Assembly: GCA_028278025.1 (NCBI GenBank)
Contig: JANQFE010000049.1
Location: 62,001-126,000, forward strand
Direction of reading: 5' to 3'
DNA from: Thermodesulfobacteriota bacterium
Lineage (GTDB): Bacteria; Desulfobacterota; WTBG01; CAIYCZ01; CAIRTM01
DNA length: 64,000 nt
The notes under the pieces are model-generated. The model worked only from the letters and a program-made list of their open reading frames with translations, searched no databases and had not been told where the DNA came from. Shown piece by piece: positions 1 to 8,543 of this stretch. A program made the translations under genes and the position numbers. Within the stretch, counting starts at the first letter, position 1; each line of letters starts with the position of its first letter.

Positions 1-20
1 TAAATGTGACGCTGTAATAG
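1..20. repeat. End of a CTAG-type palindromic element cut by the window edge
   Basis: The first 20 bases are nearly identical, in reverse complement, to the left end of the element at 44208-44401 (one internal mismatch, and TAG at the outer edge). The rest of this copy lies before the window, so its size, core and orientation cannot be read. Confidence 0.6.
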
Positions 21-46
21 AATATTTTATCATTCCCTCCTCTTAC

Positions 47-110
47 TTGACAACACTTTGTACAAATAGTAATGAAATAGTGACAAGACAACTATAAATA
101 TACCTATAAT
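47..110 (+). promoter_or_regulatory. Candidate promoter region of the mla operon
   Basis: TTGACA at 47-52 is followed by AT-rich sequence with possible -10 hexamers around 68-75. A second pair, GTGACA at 80-85 and TATAAT at 105-110, has a long 19-base spacer. Either could drive the operon that begins at 163. The choice between them cannot be made from sequence alone. Confidence 0.35.
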
Positions 111-162
111 TTACTTATTTTTCCACCTGCCGCTTCTATGTCAAAGACTGACGAGGGATGCA

Positions 163-282
163 ATGCAAAAAAAATTTTCTGCTCTATTGCGTGCCTATAT
201 TTTATCATGGCAGGATTACATGCGCCAGCCCACACCCAGGCAGCTTATTATCCTTCTGCTTCTGATTATTCTCATACAGTAG
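163..282 (+). CDS. Small single-span membrane protein upstream of mlaE (39 aa)
   Basis: This short reading frame has an ATG at 163 preceded by GAGGG at 153-157 with five bases between, which is a good ribosome-binding site. It encodes 39 residues: a basic N-terminus (MQKKFSALLRAY), a polar middle, and a C-terminal run of about ten Leu/Ile (QLIILLLLIILIQ) that would span or dip into the membrane. Its TAG stop at 280-282 is one base before the ATG of the permease gene, and that ATG has no usable ribosome-binding site of its own, so translational coupling is likely. No family is recognised. It may be a leader peptide or a small subunit or regulator of the Mla-type transporter. It could also be chance, but start, spacing and coupling all agree. 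Confidence 0.5.
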   Translation: MQKKFSALLRAYILSWQDYMRQPTPRQLIILLLLIILIQ

Positions 283-283
283 G

Positions 284-1444
284 ATGCAGACACAAACCAT
301 GACACAAACTATGTCTACCAATTCCAGTCTGGCTTTCACACGACTAAATAGTGCTACATTGCTTATTCACCTTTCCGGCTGCTGGAAGATTACGGACAAT
401 CTGCCGGATGCTGCAGAGGTTTTCAAGCATATAGAATCCGATCCCGACATTAGGCACATATCTTTTGACACCCATGACCTTACAGAGTGGGACAGCAGCC
501 TGCTGACATTTCTTATAAAAATTATTGATCAGTCAGCCCTCAAAAAAGTAGCAACAAGAAAGGACGGTCTCCCCCCGGGAGTACAGCGCCTGCTCACGCT
601 TGCCCGTGCTGATGCAGCTGCAAAAGAAGCTCTGCAAAAACCCGCTGCGCAGTCTTTTCTATATACTATCGGCTCCGGCGCTCTTGTCTTCATGCGGACT
701 GCATATGAAATGCTCGATTTCCTGGGAGAGGTCTTTCTGGCATTTACAGCTCTATTGCGGGGCAAGGCCCGCTTGCGCGGTTCTGATTTACTCTTATTTA
801 TCCAGGATTGCGGTGCCCGCGCCCTGCCGATCATTTCTCTTATCAGCGTACTGGTAGGCCTGATCCTGGCTTTTGTCGGCGCTGTGCAGCTCAGATTGTT
901 CGGTGCTCAAATCTATGTAGCCGACCTGGTCGGAATTGCCATGGTGCGTGAGATGGGTGCCATGATGGTCGCGATTATCATGGCCGGCCGTACCGGTGCT
1001 GCCTTTGCAGCTCAAATCGGCACAATGCAAACAAATGAGGAGGTCGATGCCCTGGTAACTATGGGCATCTCACCCGTAGAATTTCTGGTAGTCCCGCGCA
1101 TGCTGGCACTTGTGCTCATGATGCCCCTGCTGTGCCTATATGCAGACTTTATGGGTATTCTGGGAGGCACACTGGTCGGCGTGGGGATGCTTGATTTGTC
1201 TTTTGGGCAGTATTTTCAACAGACCAAGGCTGCAATCAGCCTGACCGACATTTCCCTGGGAGTGGCAAAAAGCACTGTTTTCGGTCTGCTGGTTGCACTG
1301 GCCGGCTGTCTTAAGGGCATGCAGTGCGGACGCAGTGCTTCGGCAGTGGGCAGTGCTACGACTTCTGCCGTAGTAACTGCAATCGTTGCCGTCATTGTCT
1401 CAGACGGTATCTTTGCAGTTATTACAGACATTATAGGTATTTGA
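284..1444 (+). CDS. mlaE: MlaE-family lipid ABC transporter permease with N-terminal STAS-like domain
   Basis: Permease of an MCE-type phospholipid transport system acting at the inner membrane between inner and outer leaflets. The 386 residues hold an N-terminal STAS-like region (about 15-115) followed by the MlaE/DUF140 permease domain (about 130-385) with several hydrophobic spans. The family motif is clear: REMGAMMVAIIMAGRTGAAF, then AAQIGTM, then EEVDALVTMGISP and PR. Fusion of STAS and permease is common outside enterobacteria, where the STAS part (MlaB) is separate. It is first of the four classical genes (permease, ATPase, MCE protein, lipoprotein). The ATG at 284 follows the stop of a small ORF by one base; internal Met codons at 299 and 311 are alternative starts. 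Substrate direction (import or export) is not readable from sequence. Confidence 0.9.
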   Translation: MQTQTMTQTMSTNSSLAFTRLNSATLLIHLSGCWKITDNLPDAAEVFKHIESDPDIRHISFDTHDLTEWDSSLLTFLIKIIDQSALKKVATRKDGLPPGVQRLLTLARADAAAKEALQKPAAQSFLYTIGSGALVFMRTAYEMLDFLGEVFLAFTALLRGKARLRGSDLLLFIQDCGARALPIISLISVLVGLILAFVGAVQLRLFGAQIYVADLVGIAMVREMGAMMVAIIMAGRTGAAFAAQIGTMQTNEEVDALVTMGISPVEFLVVPRMLALVLMMPLLCLYADFMGILGGTLVGVGMLDLSFGQYFQQTKAAISLTDISLGVAKSTVFGLLVALAGCLKGMQCGRSASAVGSATTSAVVTAIVAVIVSDGIFAVITDIIGI

Positions 1445-1465
1445 TAAAAATATTATTACAACACG

Positions 1466-2260
1466 ATGACAGAAACATTCGAGTATATCAGGGTTGAAAA
1501 TCTCACCATGGCTTACGGCAGTTTCGTCGTTATGCAGGATCTCGACTTTACTATTCAGCAGGGGGATGTTTTTATCATCATGGGCGGCAGCGGCTGCGGC
1601 AAAAGCACACTCCTGAGGCATTTGATCGGCCTGAAAAAGCCTGCCGGTGGTCGGGTTTTGTACGACGGTATCAGCTTCTGGGAGTCGAACTCCCTGGAAC
1701 GCGACCATATGATGAGACGTTTCGGAGTTTTGTATCAAAGCGGGGCCCTGTGGAGTTCCATGACCCTGGCTGAAAATGTTGCTCTGCCGCTACAGGAATA
1801 TACGTCACTCAATCCTGCTCAAATTCGTGATGTTGTCAAACTTAAACTGGCCCTTGTCGGCCTGTCAGGTTTTGAAGAATTCTATCCATCCGCAATCAGC
1901 GGCGGCATGCGCAAGCGCGCCGGGCTGGCACGGGCTATGGCCCTGGATCCTGATATCCTCTTCTTTGACGAGCCCTCTGCCGGCCTGGATCCGCTAAGCG
2001 CCCGCCGCCTGGATGACCTTATCCTGGAGCTCAAGGATAGCTTTGGTACCACCGTGGTAGTGGTAACTCATGAGCTTGCCAGCATCTTTGCAATCGGCAA
2101 TAATTCAGTGTTCCTTGACCCGGAATCAAAAACCATAATAGCCACCGGGCACCCCAAAACACTTCTGGCCGAATCACAGGATCCGAAAATCATAAATTTC
2201 CTGACACGCGGCGAACAAAAACAGAATCCCGACAAAGTCGGGGTTACTAATTACCATTAG
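1466..2260 (+). CDS. mlaF: MlaF-family ABC transporter ATP-binding protein
   Basis: ATPase subunit that powers the MCE-type lipid transporter from the cytoplasmic face. It has Walker A GGSGCGKST at residues 40-48, a signature of the Mla subgroup (SGGMRKRAGLARA, with Met after SGG), Walker B ILFFDEPSAGLDP and the switch His in VVTHE. At 264 residues it is of normal length. It starts 21 bases after the permease stop, and ends 10 bases before the MCE-protein gene, so all four genes should be one transcript. No unusual residues were noticed. Confidence 0.93.
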   Translation: MTETFEYIRVENLTMAYGSFVVMQDLDFTIQQGDVFIIMGGSGCGKSTLLRHLIGLKKPAGGRVLYDGISFWESNSLERDHMMRRFGVLYQSGALWSSMTLAENVALPLQEYTSLNPAQIRDVVKLKLALVGLSGFEEFYPSAISGGMRKRAGLARAMALDPDILFFDEPSAGLDPLSARRLDDLILELKDSFGTTVVVVTHELASIFAIGNNSVFLDPESKTIIATGHPKTLLAESQDPKIINFLTRGEQKQNPDKVGVTNYH

Positions 2261-2270
2261 CGAGGTTTAC

Positions 2271-3185
2271 ATGCGCAGACAGGCAAATCCGACGCTTATA
2301 GGGGCTTTTCTTTTGGGCTCTATCATCCTGGCGGTAGTCGGGGTTCTGATTTTCGGTTCCGGAGATTTTTTTGCCGAAAAAAGGAATTTTGTTTTGTTCT
2401 TTGATGGATCGGTTAAAGGGCTCACTGTCGGTGCGCCCGTAATGTTCAGGGGCGTAAAGATAGGCTCAGTAACCGATATCAAAGTGTGGTTCAACAGAGA
2501 AAATCTTAAAATCTGTATCCCGGTATATATCACCATAGAACCCAGCCGGTTTACGTTCATTGGGACCGACTCGGCCCTGCGAAGTCGTTTAAAAGAGTCC
2601 GACAAAACAGAGCTCATGAACAGCCTGGTCACACAAGGCTTACGGGCGCAACTGCAGATACAAAGCCTGGTCACGGGCCAGCTTTTCATACAGTGTGACT
2701 TCTTTCCTGAAAAACCGGTTGTGCTGCGCGGCTTTGATCCCGAGCACTATGAAGTTCCCACAATTCCTTCACAGATAGATGAATTGACAAAGACCATAGA
2801 AAAACTTCCTCTTGAGGAGCTCGTCAATAAATTGATGCATGCCGTTGAGGGTATTGATAAACTGGTTCATTCACCCGAGTTAAGCGGCAGCATCAGCGCA
2901 TTACAACAGGCCCTCAATGATTTCGGTGCACTCGTTAAAAACATAGATGGAGAAGTTGATCCGGTCGCTGCAAGTTTCAGCAAAACTGCTGAAGCCGCCC
3001 AGGCCGCCCTTGATCAGATAAACAAAACATTTGAAGCCATTGAAGGCACCACCGGAAAGGATTCACCGCTTTACCATGAAATAAACAATGTCATTGAAGA
3101 CCTGTCTGCGGCAGTTCGCTCTATTCGCGTCATGGCAGACTATCTTGAACGCCACCCCGAAGCACTCATAAGGGGTAAAAAATAA
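2271..3185 (+). CDS. mlaD: MCE/MlaD-family lipid-binding protein
   Basis: Periplasmic lipid-binding subunit anchored in the inner membrane. Residues about 8-28 form one transmembrane segment. The MCE domain follows (about 38-116; FFDGSVKGLTVGAPVMFRGVKIGSV is the conserved start, given here as overlapping pieces of a longer motif). The rest (about 150-300) is helical with heptad-like spacing, as in MCE proteins that form a needle or barrel. The 304-residue length resembles PqiB/Mce-type single-domain proteins with a longer tail than E. coli MlaD (183 aa). An AGG-containing ribosome site precedes the ATG. It lies between mlaF and the lipoprotein gene. Confidence 0.88.
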   Translation: MRRQANPTLIGAFLLGSIILAVVGVLIFGSGDFFAEKRNFVLFFDGSVKGLTVGAPVMFRGVKIGSVTDIKVWFNRENLKICIPVYITIEPSRFTFIGTDSALRSRLKESDKTELMNSLVTQGLRAQLQIQSLVTGQLFIQCDFFPEKPVVLRGFDPEHYEVPTIPSQIDELTKTIEKLPLEELVNKLMHAVEGIDKLVHSPELSGSISALQQALNDFGALVKNIDGEVDPVAASFSKTAEAAQAALDQINKTFEAIEGTTGKDSPLYHEINNVIEDLSAAVRSIRVMADYLERHPEALIRGKK

Positions 3186-3201
3186 GCCGGAGGAAACCAT
3201 T

Positions 3202-3795
3202 ATGAACAAACGCTTTTTTTGCACCGTTGCACTACTCATACTCCTCAGCTTTGCAGGATGTGCCAGAACCCTGCCCTCGCGCTTCTATCTGCTGCATACT
3301 GAGACAGACACCGCACACATCACACCACCGCAGGCAAAAAATGACATTGCCGTTGGTATCGGTCCCGTTGAACTTCCGGAATACTTACACCGGCCGCAGA
3401 TCGTAACCCGCCTGAGCGGCAATGAACTTCATATAGCCGAATTTGACCGCTGGGCAGAGCCTCTGGATAAAAACTTTGCACGTGTCCTGGCGCAAAATAT
3501 TACTGTATTGTTGGGCTCAGATCGTATTTTCGTCTACCCGTGGGACAAGTCTACCCGGATTGACTACCGGATAGCTGTGGATATCACCCGTTTTGAGGGA
3601 ATCCTGGGCGGGCCTGTCACGCTGCAGGCCCGCTGGACCATATTCGGAGAAAAGAGTGCGGATATCCTGATGATACAGCAGTCCCGCTACACCCAATCAT
3701 CAGGAGGTCAGAGCTATAAAGCCCTTGTTGAAGCTGAAAGTCTTTTGATCGAAAAACTCAGTCGTGATATTACAGCAGCAATTAACAGACGTTAG
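3202..3795 (+). CDS. ABC-type transport auxiliary lipoprotein (PqiC-like)
   Basis: Outer-membrane-directed lipoprotein of the same transporter. The signal peptide ends in a lipobox, SFAGC, giving lipid-modified Cys20. The mature part matches the ABC auxiliary/PqiC family: an early RFYLL segment, a central IAVGIGPVELPEYLHRPQIV stretch and a later FDRWAEPLD motif. Length 197 is normal. GGAGG precedes the ATG by seven bases. By analogy with PqiC, it would dock the MCE protein at the outer membrane. It is the last gene of the operon; no clear terminator hairpin was found before the repeat pair that follows. Confidence 0.82.
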   Translation: MNKRFFCTVALLILLSFAGCARTLPSRFYLLHTETDTAHITPPQAKNDIAVGIGPVELPEYLHRPQIVTRLSGNELHIAEFDRWAEPLDKNFARVLAQNITVLLGSDRIFVYPWDKSTRIDYRIAVDITRFEGILGGPVTLQARWTIFGEKSADILMIQQSRYTQSSGGQSYKALVEAESLLIEKLSRDITAAINRR

Positions 3796-3926
3796 TCATA
3801 AAATAATTCTTGCTACAAATAATTGTGCTTTTCGATCAATCTTTTTTGCTGTTCACCAAAAAGACTTCCCAAAACATATCCTGTTCTGTTATTATATTTA
3901 AATTTTACACTAATTAATGTAAACCA

Positions 3927-4110
3927 CTGGTACTGACCGACAATTAAAACTGCGGATCAGAGGTTGGGCGTGTACCTGTTTGGGCAGCAAGGGCAGGACG
4001 AGCCTCAGCCTGAACTATACTAATAGTCGTTCCAGCAAGCAGGTTGCCCGCAGCAGTCAAGCAGGTGCGAACCCAGCTTACACCCAATGTTAATTGTCCA
4101 GAAGTGCTAG
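3927..4110 (+). repeat. CTAG-type palindromic element, copy A
   Basis: About 184 bp bounded by CTGG (3927-3930) and CTAG (4107-4110). The ends form an imperfect inverted repeat around GACAATTAA/TTAATTGTC. Inner arms pair again (GTACCTGTTTG with CAAGCAGGTGC). The core contains GCAGCAAGGGCAGGACGAGC, then 31 bases, then CAGCAAGCAGGTTGCCCGCAGC. It is one of a tandem pair sharing the CTAG at 4107-4110 with copy B. Both GCGAGC boxes carry a substitution compared with other copies, so this is probably the more decayed one. Confidence 0.75.
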
Positions 4111-4286
4111 TATTAACCGACAATTAAAATTGGGGACGGAGGGGCGTGCACCTGTTTGGGCAGCAAGGGCAGTGCGAGCCGCAACCTGAACTATACTAAT
4201 AGTCGTTCCAGCGAGCAGGTTGCCCGCAGCAAACAAGCAGGTACGCGCCCCGCTTGCGCCCAATCTTAATTGTCCTCATGTACTAG
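4107..4286 (+). repeat. CTAG-type palindromic element, copy B
   Basis: 180 bp bounded by CTAG at both ends (4107-4110 and 4283-4286). Terminal inverted repeat includes CCGACAATTAA and TTAATTGTCC. Inner arms: TGCACCTGTTTG pairs with CAAGCAGGTACG. A tip hairpin GCAACCTG/CAGGTTGC encloses the loop with ACTATACTAATAG. The core shows GTGCGAGC and, 31 bases on, GCGAGCAGG followed by GCCCGCAGCAA. It ends 16 bases before the start codon of the next gene, so that gene's promoter must lie in or before the element. Confidence 0.8.
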
Positions 4287-4301
4287 TGAAGGGATTGTAT
4301 A

Positions 4302-5384
4302 ATGGAACACTATCATGCAATTGTAGTCGGCGCCGGCCCTGCCGGTGCAGCCTGTGCAAAAGCCCTGAAAAACGCGGGGTTGGATGTCCTGATTATCGAA
4401 AAAGATCCGCTGCCGCGCCATAAGATTTGCTCCGGAATTCTTTTTGGACAGACCCAGGAACTGCTTCAAAATTACTTCGGCCTGTTGCCGCCTGATGAAC
4501 TCTATTGCACCCCCAAAGTTATCCCGGCATCACAAATTCAGCAATGGGACAGGGAAAAAGGATTTACACCGTACGTGTGGGAGCTGCCAAAGCAGGGCCA
4601 CTCATTTCCTGAGCACTATTATAGTATCTGGCGCAACACATTTGACCACTGGCTTGTCAAACAGTGCGGGGCGGCCTTAATGAAAAACTGTCTGGTACAG
4701 GATTTTTCTTCCGACGGCAACAGGGTCAGCGTAGAGGTTTTGCAGAAAAAACATACCCAGGTTGATTCACGCGAGAAAGAAAAAGCATACAGGACGATAA
4801 CCTGTGATTATCTTGTCGGCGCTGATGGCGGCAATTCACAGATACGTAAAATCCTGGATCCGGCCTGGACAAAACAGAGCGACCAGATAGTTGTTTTTCA
4901 GGCCTATTACAGCTTCTCGGAGATGGGCGCCCTGGAAGACGGCCATTGGTATGTTTTTTTCGAGCCGCAAATCGGTGAAATGCTTTGCTGTGTACACCGC
5001 AAAGATGATTTTTTGACCCTATGTGTCGGCGGATTTAAAGGTCGCAACCTTATTGAAAGCATGGAAACATTCAAAGCATTCTTGAGCGGGAACTTTCAGG
5101 TTGTGCTTGACAAACAGGAACGGGTTGAAGGCTGCTTGCTGCGCCTGGCTCCGCCCAATCTCGGTAAAGACAGAATACTGCTGACCGGCGAGGCTGCCGG
5201 GTTCATGTATCTGAACGGTGAAGGCATCAGTGCGGCAATTGATTCAGGCTACCGGGCCGGTAAAGCCCTGATCCGAAACATACAGCAGGGTGGCGATGTC
5301 CTGGAAATCTATCAAAGCGAGACTGCCGATATACGTGAGCATATGCAAAATTGTTTAGAAAGAACCCACTTCCTGACGGTATAA
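4302..5384 (+). CDS. FAD-dependent oxidoreductase, geranylgeranyl reductase family
   Basis: Flavoprotein of the geranylgeranyl-reductase/FixC-like family, 360 residues. The Rossmann FAD motif VVGAGPAGAACAKA is near residue 7-20 and is followed by the second-strand acid in IIEKD. A GADGGNS motif lies near the middle (about 173), and the third FAD motif reads LLTGEAAGF with the downstream GEGIS. Family members reduce isoprenoid double bonds or dehydrogenate cyclic and hydrophobic substrates; the substrate here is unknown. It differs from the six tandem paralogues at 24.9-34 kb, which are about 80 residues longer, and so is a separate subfamily. GAAGGG eight bases before ATG is the ribosome site. 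It stands alone between a repeat pair and a convergent gene. Confidence 0.8.
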   Translation: MEHYHAIVVGAGPAGAACAKALKNAGLDVLIIEKDPLPRHKICSGILFGQTQELLQNYFGLLPPDELYCTPKVIPASQIQQWDREKGFTPYVWELPKQGHSFPEHYYSIWRNTFDHWLVKQCGAALMKNCLVQDFSSDGNRVSVEVLQKKHTQVDSREKEKAYRTITCDYLVGADGGNSQIRKILDPAWTKQSDQIVVFQAYYSFSEMGALEDGHWYVFFEPQIGEMLCCVHRKDDFLTLCVGGFKGRNLIESMETFKAFLSGNFQVVLDKQERVEGCLLRLAPPNLGKDRILLTGEAAGFMYLNGEGISAAIDSGYRAGKALIRNIQQGGDVLEIYQSETADIREHMQNCLERTHFLTV

Positions 5385-5388
5385 CAGG

Positions 5389-6045
5389 CTATCGCTTTCG
5401 CCTGATTAAACGGTAGGCTGTCTGATTATAAATATCCGGACATATTCCGTGAATGACATGCCCGTCTACCTCCCAGGGGACACTGCCGCCTGCATACAGC
5501 AGATTCATAAAACGATAAGCACTCCAGTACAAATAACCGCACACTCCGCCTACATTGAAATGATCTACCTCGAAGTGCTGACCCGGCTGCTGACGCCATG
5601 TGCAGGAATGCTCAATACCAAGAATCTCTATCGTAACGCTGTACCTGTCTATGCCGACATACCCCTTACCGGTCATGTCTTTCGAGCTGCTCCCGGTGCG
5701 CAAAAGCTTAAAGTCATCTTTCTGCATGCGCTTCACCTCAACCTGCACCTTACCCATCTCGGGGCACAGCGCGCTAAACCTGTCGGGACTCGTTTCCCAG
5801 GGAGCCAGCCCCCCGTAATGAAGCGCGGCAAGTGAAGGATGTATAGCATTATACAGAGAGCCGCACAACCCGCCGCTGTTCATGGTGGTTGCTTTGAACT
5901 GCTGCCCCTCGGCATGGCCGTAGGGACACTCACCTTTAACCCCGGTAATGGTAACCTGTTCATAATGACGGTTGATTTCATTTTCTACAGCGCTCTTAAA
6001 GTCATCAGATACATCAACGTCGTAAAACTCTTTCTTTTCGTTCAT
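5389..6045 (-). CDS. TIGR04076-type protein with two tandem repeats
   Basis: 218 residues with two copies of a small Cys-containing domain. The first copy has CPYGHAEGQQF, GGLCGSLYNAIHP, LHYGGLAPWE and LCPEMGKVQVEV; the second has IEHSCTWRQQPGQHF, GGVCGYLYWSAYR, LYAGGSVPWE and ICPD. These match the pattern of the TIGR04076 family, which is normally one domain of about 80-90 residues; the function is unknown. The tandem arrangement and the conserved Gly-Cys pair in both copies suggest a metal or thiol role, but that is inference. It is last of a three-gene operon with a carboxylate-amine ligase and an M20 amidohydrolase (18 bases from its neighbour). Confidence 0.65.
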   Translation of the reverse strand: MNEKKEFYDVDVSDDFKSAVENEINRHYEQVTITGVKGECPYGHAEGQQFKATTMNSGGLCGSLYNAIHPSLAALHYGGLAPWETSPDRFSALCPEMGKVQVEVKRMQKDDFKLLRTGSSSKDMTGKGYVGIDRYSVTIEILGIEHSCTWRQQPGQHFEVDHFNVGGVCGYLYWSAYRFMNLLYAGGSVPWEVDGHVIHGICPDIYNQTAYRLIRRKR

Positions 6046-6063
6046 AATAGTATCCCAACAAAA

Positions 6064-7188
6064 TTATTCATATAACAAGGTCCTTGCGGCAATATCAAGC
6101 TCAAGGGCCTTCAGGTCACCGTTAAGCCGGTGAGCAAGCAGAAGCTGCTGCTCGGCTTCGCTTCCTTGCTCAATCATTTCCCGGGCATAGCCGACATGGT
6201 GTGCACAATTCAGCTCGGCTGCTTTGGGCATAACAAACGCAATTAGCCGCTCAAGTTGTGTTTGCATTGCTATAATCTCCCCGGTTTCAGGCTCTATAAT
6301 ATCAGCTCGTAATCCGTCCCGAATGGCCCGCCACCAGTTTTGTTCCAAAAAACCGGGGTTCAGCTTACTTGCCGGTTTTTGGGCACAATATGCATCCTGA
6401 TAAGTGGCAACGGCAGCCTGTACAAGCGCTGCAAACACTCCCAGTCGCTTCACATCTGTCGGCAGGTCAAAAAACCTGAACTCCACCGTTCCCAAAGGCG
6501 GTTGGGGCCGAATACACCACCACAGGTCTCCCGGTCGGGTTATGTCACCGGCTGCAAGCATTTTCTCATAATAGGCATCAAGTTCACTGAAACGGGTAAA
6601 AGGGGGTGCAAACCTGCTGCGGGGCATACAATTAAAAAGATGAGTCCTGGTTGATACCAGGCCGGTTTCCTCACCTTCATAGTAAGGCGAATTTGCTGAA
6701 AGGGCCACCAGAGGATAGGTCCAGCGGCGCATTTCGTTCATTACATACAGGGCTGCTTCATCACTGCGCACACCCACATGGACATGCAGCCCGAAGGCCA
6801 GCAGGCGGTGGGCAATATAGTTATAATTATAGTGCACCCACTGGTAATGGTCTGAATCTACGAAAGGCTGAGCACGCCATGAGCCAAAGGGGTGAGAACC
6901 GCCGGCAACAAGCATCATCCCCAGCTGTTTGCAGCATTCTGCCAGGGAGGACCTGGCCTTACATACTGCTGCAACAAGGTCATCAACTGTTGTAAAAACC
7001 CCCGTGCGATTTTCCAGCACACACAGCAGCAGTTCATAGCAGATCTGCTCACGCATTTCAGGATCCAGCCGGGCCATAACATCATCCACACGGGGACACA
7101 GCTCTGCTGTTACAGGATCAATCAGGTGAAATTCTTCCTCCACTCCCAAGGTGGGATAATCATTTGGCTTAAACGGTACCATACTCAT
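6064..7188 (-). CDS. YbdK-type carboxylate-amine ligase (glutamate-cysteine ligase family 2)
   Basis: ATP-grasp-like GCS2 family ligase of 374 residues, normal length for YbdK. The diagnostic start TLGVEEEFHLID is at residues 13-24, followed by the HVHVGV motif, RTHLFNCMPRSRFAPPF and VEFRFFDLPTD. E. coli YbdK has weak glutamate-cysteine ligase activity; the natural product is not known. Its gene begins 14 bases after the M20 amidohydrolase stop, and the TIGR04076-like gene follows closely. A ligase and a hydrolase of amide bonds in one operon suggests a pathway making or recycling an amino-acid conjugate, which is inference. Confidence 0.88.
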   Translation of the reverse strand: MSMVPFKPNDYPTLGVEEEFHLIDPVTAELCPRVDDVMARLDPEMREQICYELLLCVLENRTGVFTTVDDLVAAVCKARSSLAECCKQLGMMLVAGGSHPFGSWRAQPFVDSDHYQWVHYNYNYIAHRLLAFGLHVHVGVRSDEAALYVMNEMRRWTYPLVALSANSPYYEGEETGLVSTRTHLFNCMPRSRFAPPFTRFSELDAYYEKMLAAGDITRPGDLWWCIRPQPPLGTVEFRFFDLPTDVKRLGVFAALVQAAVATYQDAYCAQKPASKLNPGFLEQNWWRAIRDGLRADIIEPETGEIIAMQTQLERLIAFVMPKAAELNCAHHVGYAREMIEQGSEAEQQLLLAHRLNGDLKALELDIAARTLLYE

Positions 7189-7202
7189 AGAGATACCCGC
7201 TG

Positions 7203-8381
7203 TTATATTCTCTTTTTAGCTGCCTGCAGTGCCAGTCCGACCAGGATTGTAATTCCCGATTCCAGGGCCGCATCAGCAAAATCAAAATTACCGGAATGCA
7301 GCGGCGCACACGCCGTTCCCATGCCCAGCCGAAAAAGCAGTGTGGGTACCTGCTGCGAGAAAACACCGAAATCATCAGACCCCGTGCTCTGCTCGGATAA
7401 TACGTCGACTTTTTCACTTCCCAGTAAATTACCGGTTACGGTCTCAAAAAGGCTGTACAGATCAGGCTGGTTGTATACAGCCGGACAATAACCGTCATAA
7501 TGTATTTTTGTCCGGACACTATCCTGATCGGCTATCCCGGCTATTACCACACCGAATTTAGTTAGAATCTCCTGCCGTATGGTTTCATCCATCGAACGGA
7601 TGGTACCTCGTATGGTGGTTTCATCAGGGATGGTATTGTGCTGTCGGCCACCGCGTATTACGCCTACACTGATCACACACAGGGGCCGACCGTCACTGTC
7701 ATAACGGGTAAGATCACTAATTGCCCTCACAATCCGGGCCGCACTTAAAATAGGGCTTATGGTTTCATGCGGCCGGGCACCATGCCCGCCTCTACCCTTT
7801 ACTTTTATGGTAAACCGGTCATTACCGTATGTTACAAAGCCCGGCTTGGCTGCAACCACACCGCACTCCAGATACGGCCAGGCATGCAAACTGAAAATTG
7901 CTGCAGGCAGCCGGCTGCCCAGGGCACCCTCCTTGACCATCAGCTGAGCACCGTTGGTACCTTCTTCGCCCGGTTGAAAAATCAGCCTTACCGTACCGGC
8001 AAGACGGTCGCGCAGCCGTGCCAGTATACGGCCGGCTTCCAGAACACACACCATGTGCCCGTCATGACCGCAGCTATGAGCCCTGCCCGGACAGTGCGAC
8101 TCGTACGGCTTACCTGTTGTCTCCATAATCTTAAGTCCATCCATGTCTGCCCGCAAGGCAACAACCCGACCGGGCCGCGTGCCGGTAATCGTTGCAACAA
8201 TACCTGTTTGGGCTACGCCCTCTTTTGTTACCTCAATTCCTGATTCCTTGAGCTCCTGAACCAACAGTTGTGCCGTAAGCTTTTCTTTAAATGATTCCTC
8301 GGGAATTTGATGCAGCCGGTGCCGCAACGCGACTGCCTGTTTCAGGACAGCCCTGACCTCGCGCCTGATAATGGTTTTCAT
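7203..8381 (-). CDS. M20 family metallopeptidase (N-acyl-amino-acid / IAA-conjugate amidohydrolase)
   Basis: Zinc- or manganese-dependent amidohydrolase of the M20D group. It shows the early RHRLHQIPE motif, SCGHDGHM, LIFQPGEEG, HAWP and the C-terminal STGSDDFGVFSQ and PLHSGNFDF motifs that carry the metal ligands. It would cleave an acyl or amide conjugate of an amino acid. The frame is open up to a GTG at 8456 and an ATG at 8450, but the family normally begins near KTIIRREVR, so the ATG at 8381 (392 residues) is preferred; none of the starts has a strong ribosome site. First gene of the operon with a carboxylate-amine ligase and a TIGR04076-type protein. Confidence 0.88.
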   Translation of the reverse strand: MKTIIRREVRAVLKQAVALRHRLHQIPEESFKEKLTAQLLVQELKESGIEVTKEGVAQTGIVATITGTRPGRVVALRADMDGLKIMETTGKPYESHCPGRAHSCGHDGHMVCVLEAGRILARLRDRLAGTVRLIFQPGEEGTNGAQLMVKEGALGSRLPAAIFSLHAWPYLECGVVAAKPGFVTYGNDRFTIKVKGRGGHGARPHETISPILSAARIVRAISDLTRYDSDGRPLCVISVGVIRGGRQHNTIPDETTIRGTIRSMDETIRQEILTKFGVVIAGIADQDSVRTKIHYDGYCPAVYNQPDLYSLFETVTGNLLGSEKVDVLSEQSTGSDDFGVFSQQVPTLLFRLGMGTACAPLHSGNFDFADAALESGITILVGLALQAAKKRI

Positions 8382-8543
8382 CTGCCATACCGATATGTTA
8401 TATGTCCTCAGCTCAATAAATAATTTAGTTATATCACAATTATGTTTCATATCCACTGTTTAGTAATATAATCAATATGTGCTATACTGTTTTTTCAAAC
8501 GGATATCTTTTAGTAATGAAGTTTCAAATCAAACAACAATGCC

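Noticed and set aside
3927-4286. Integron attC sites
   Set aside because: The palindromic elements lack the GTTRRRY/RYYYAAC core sites and no integrase is near.
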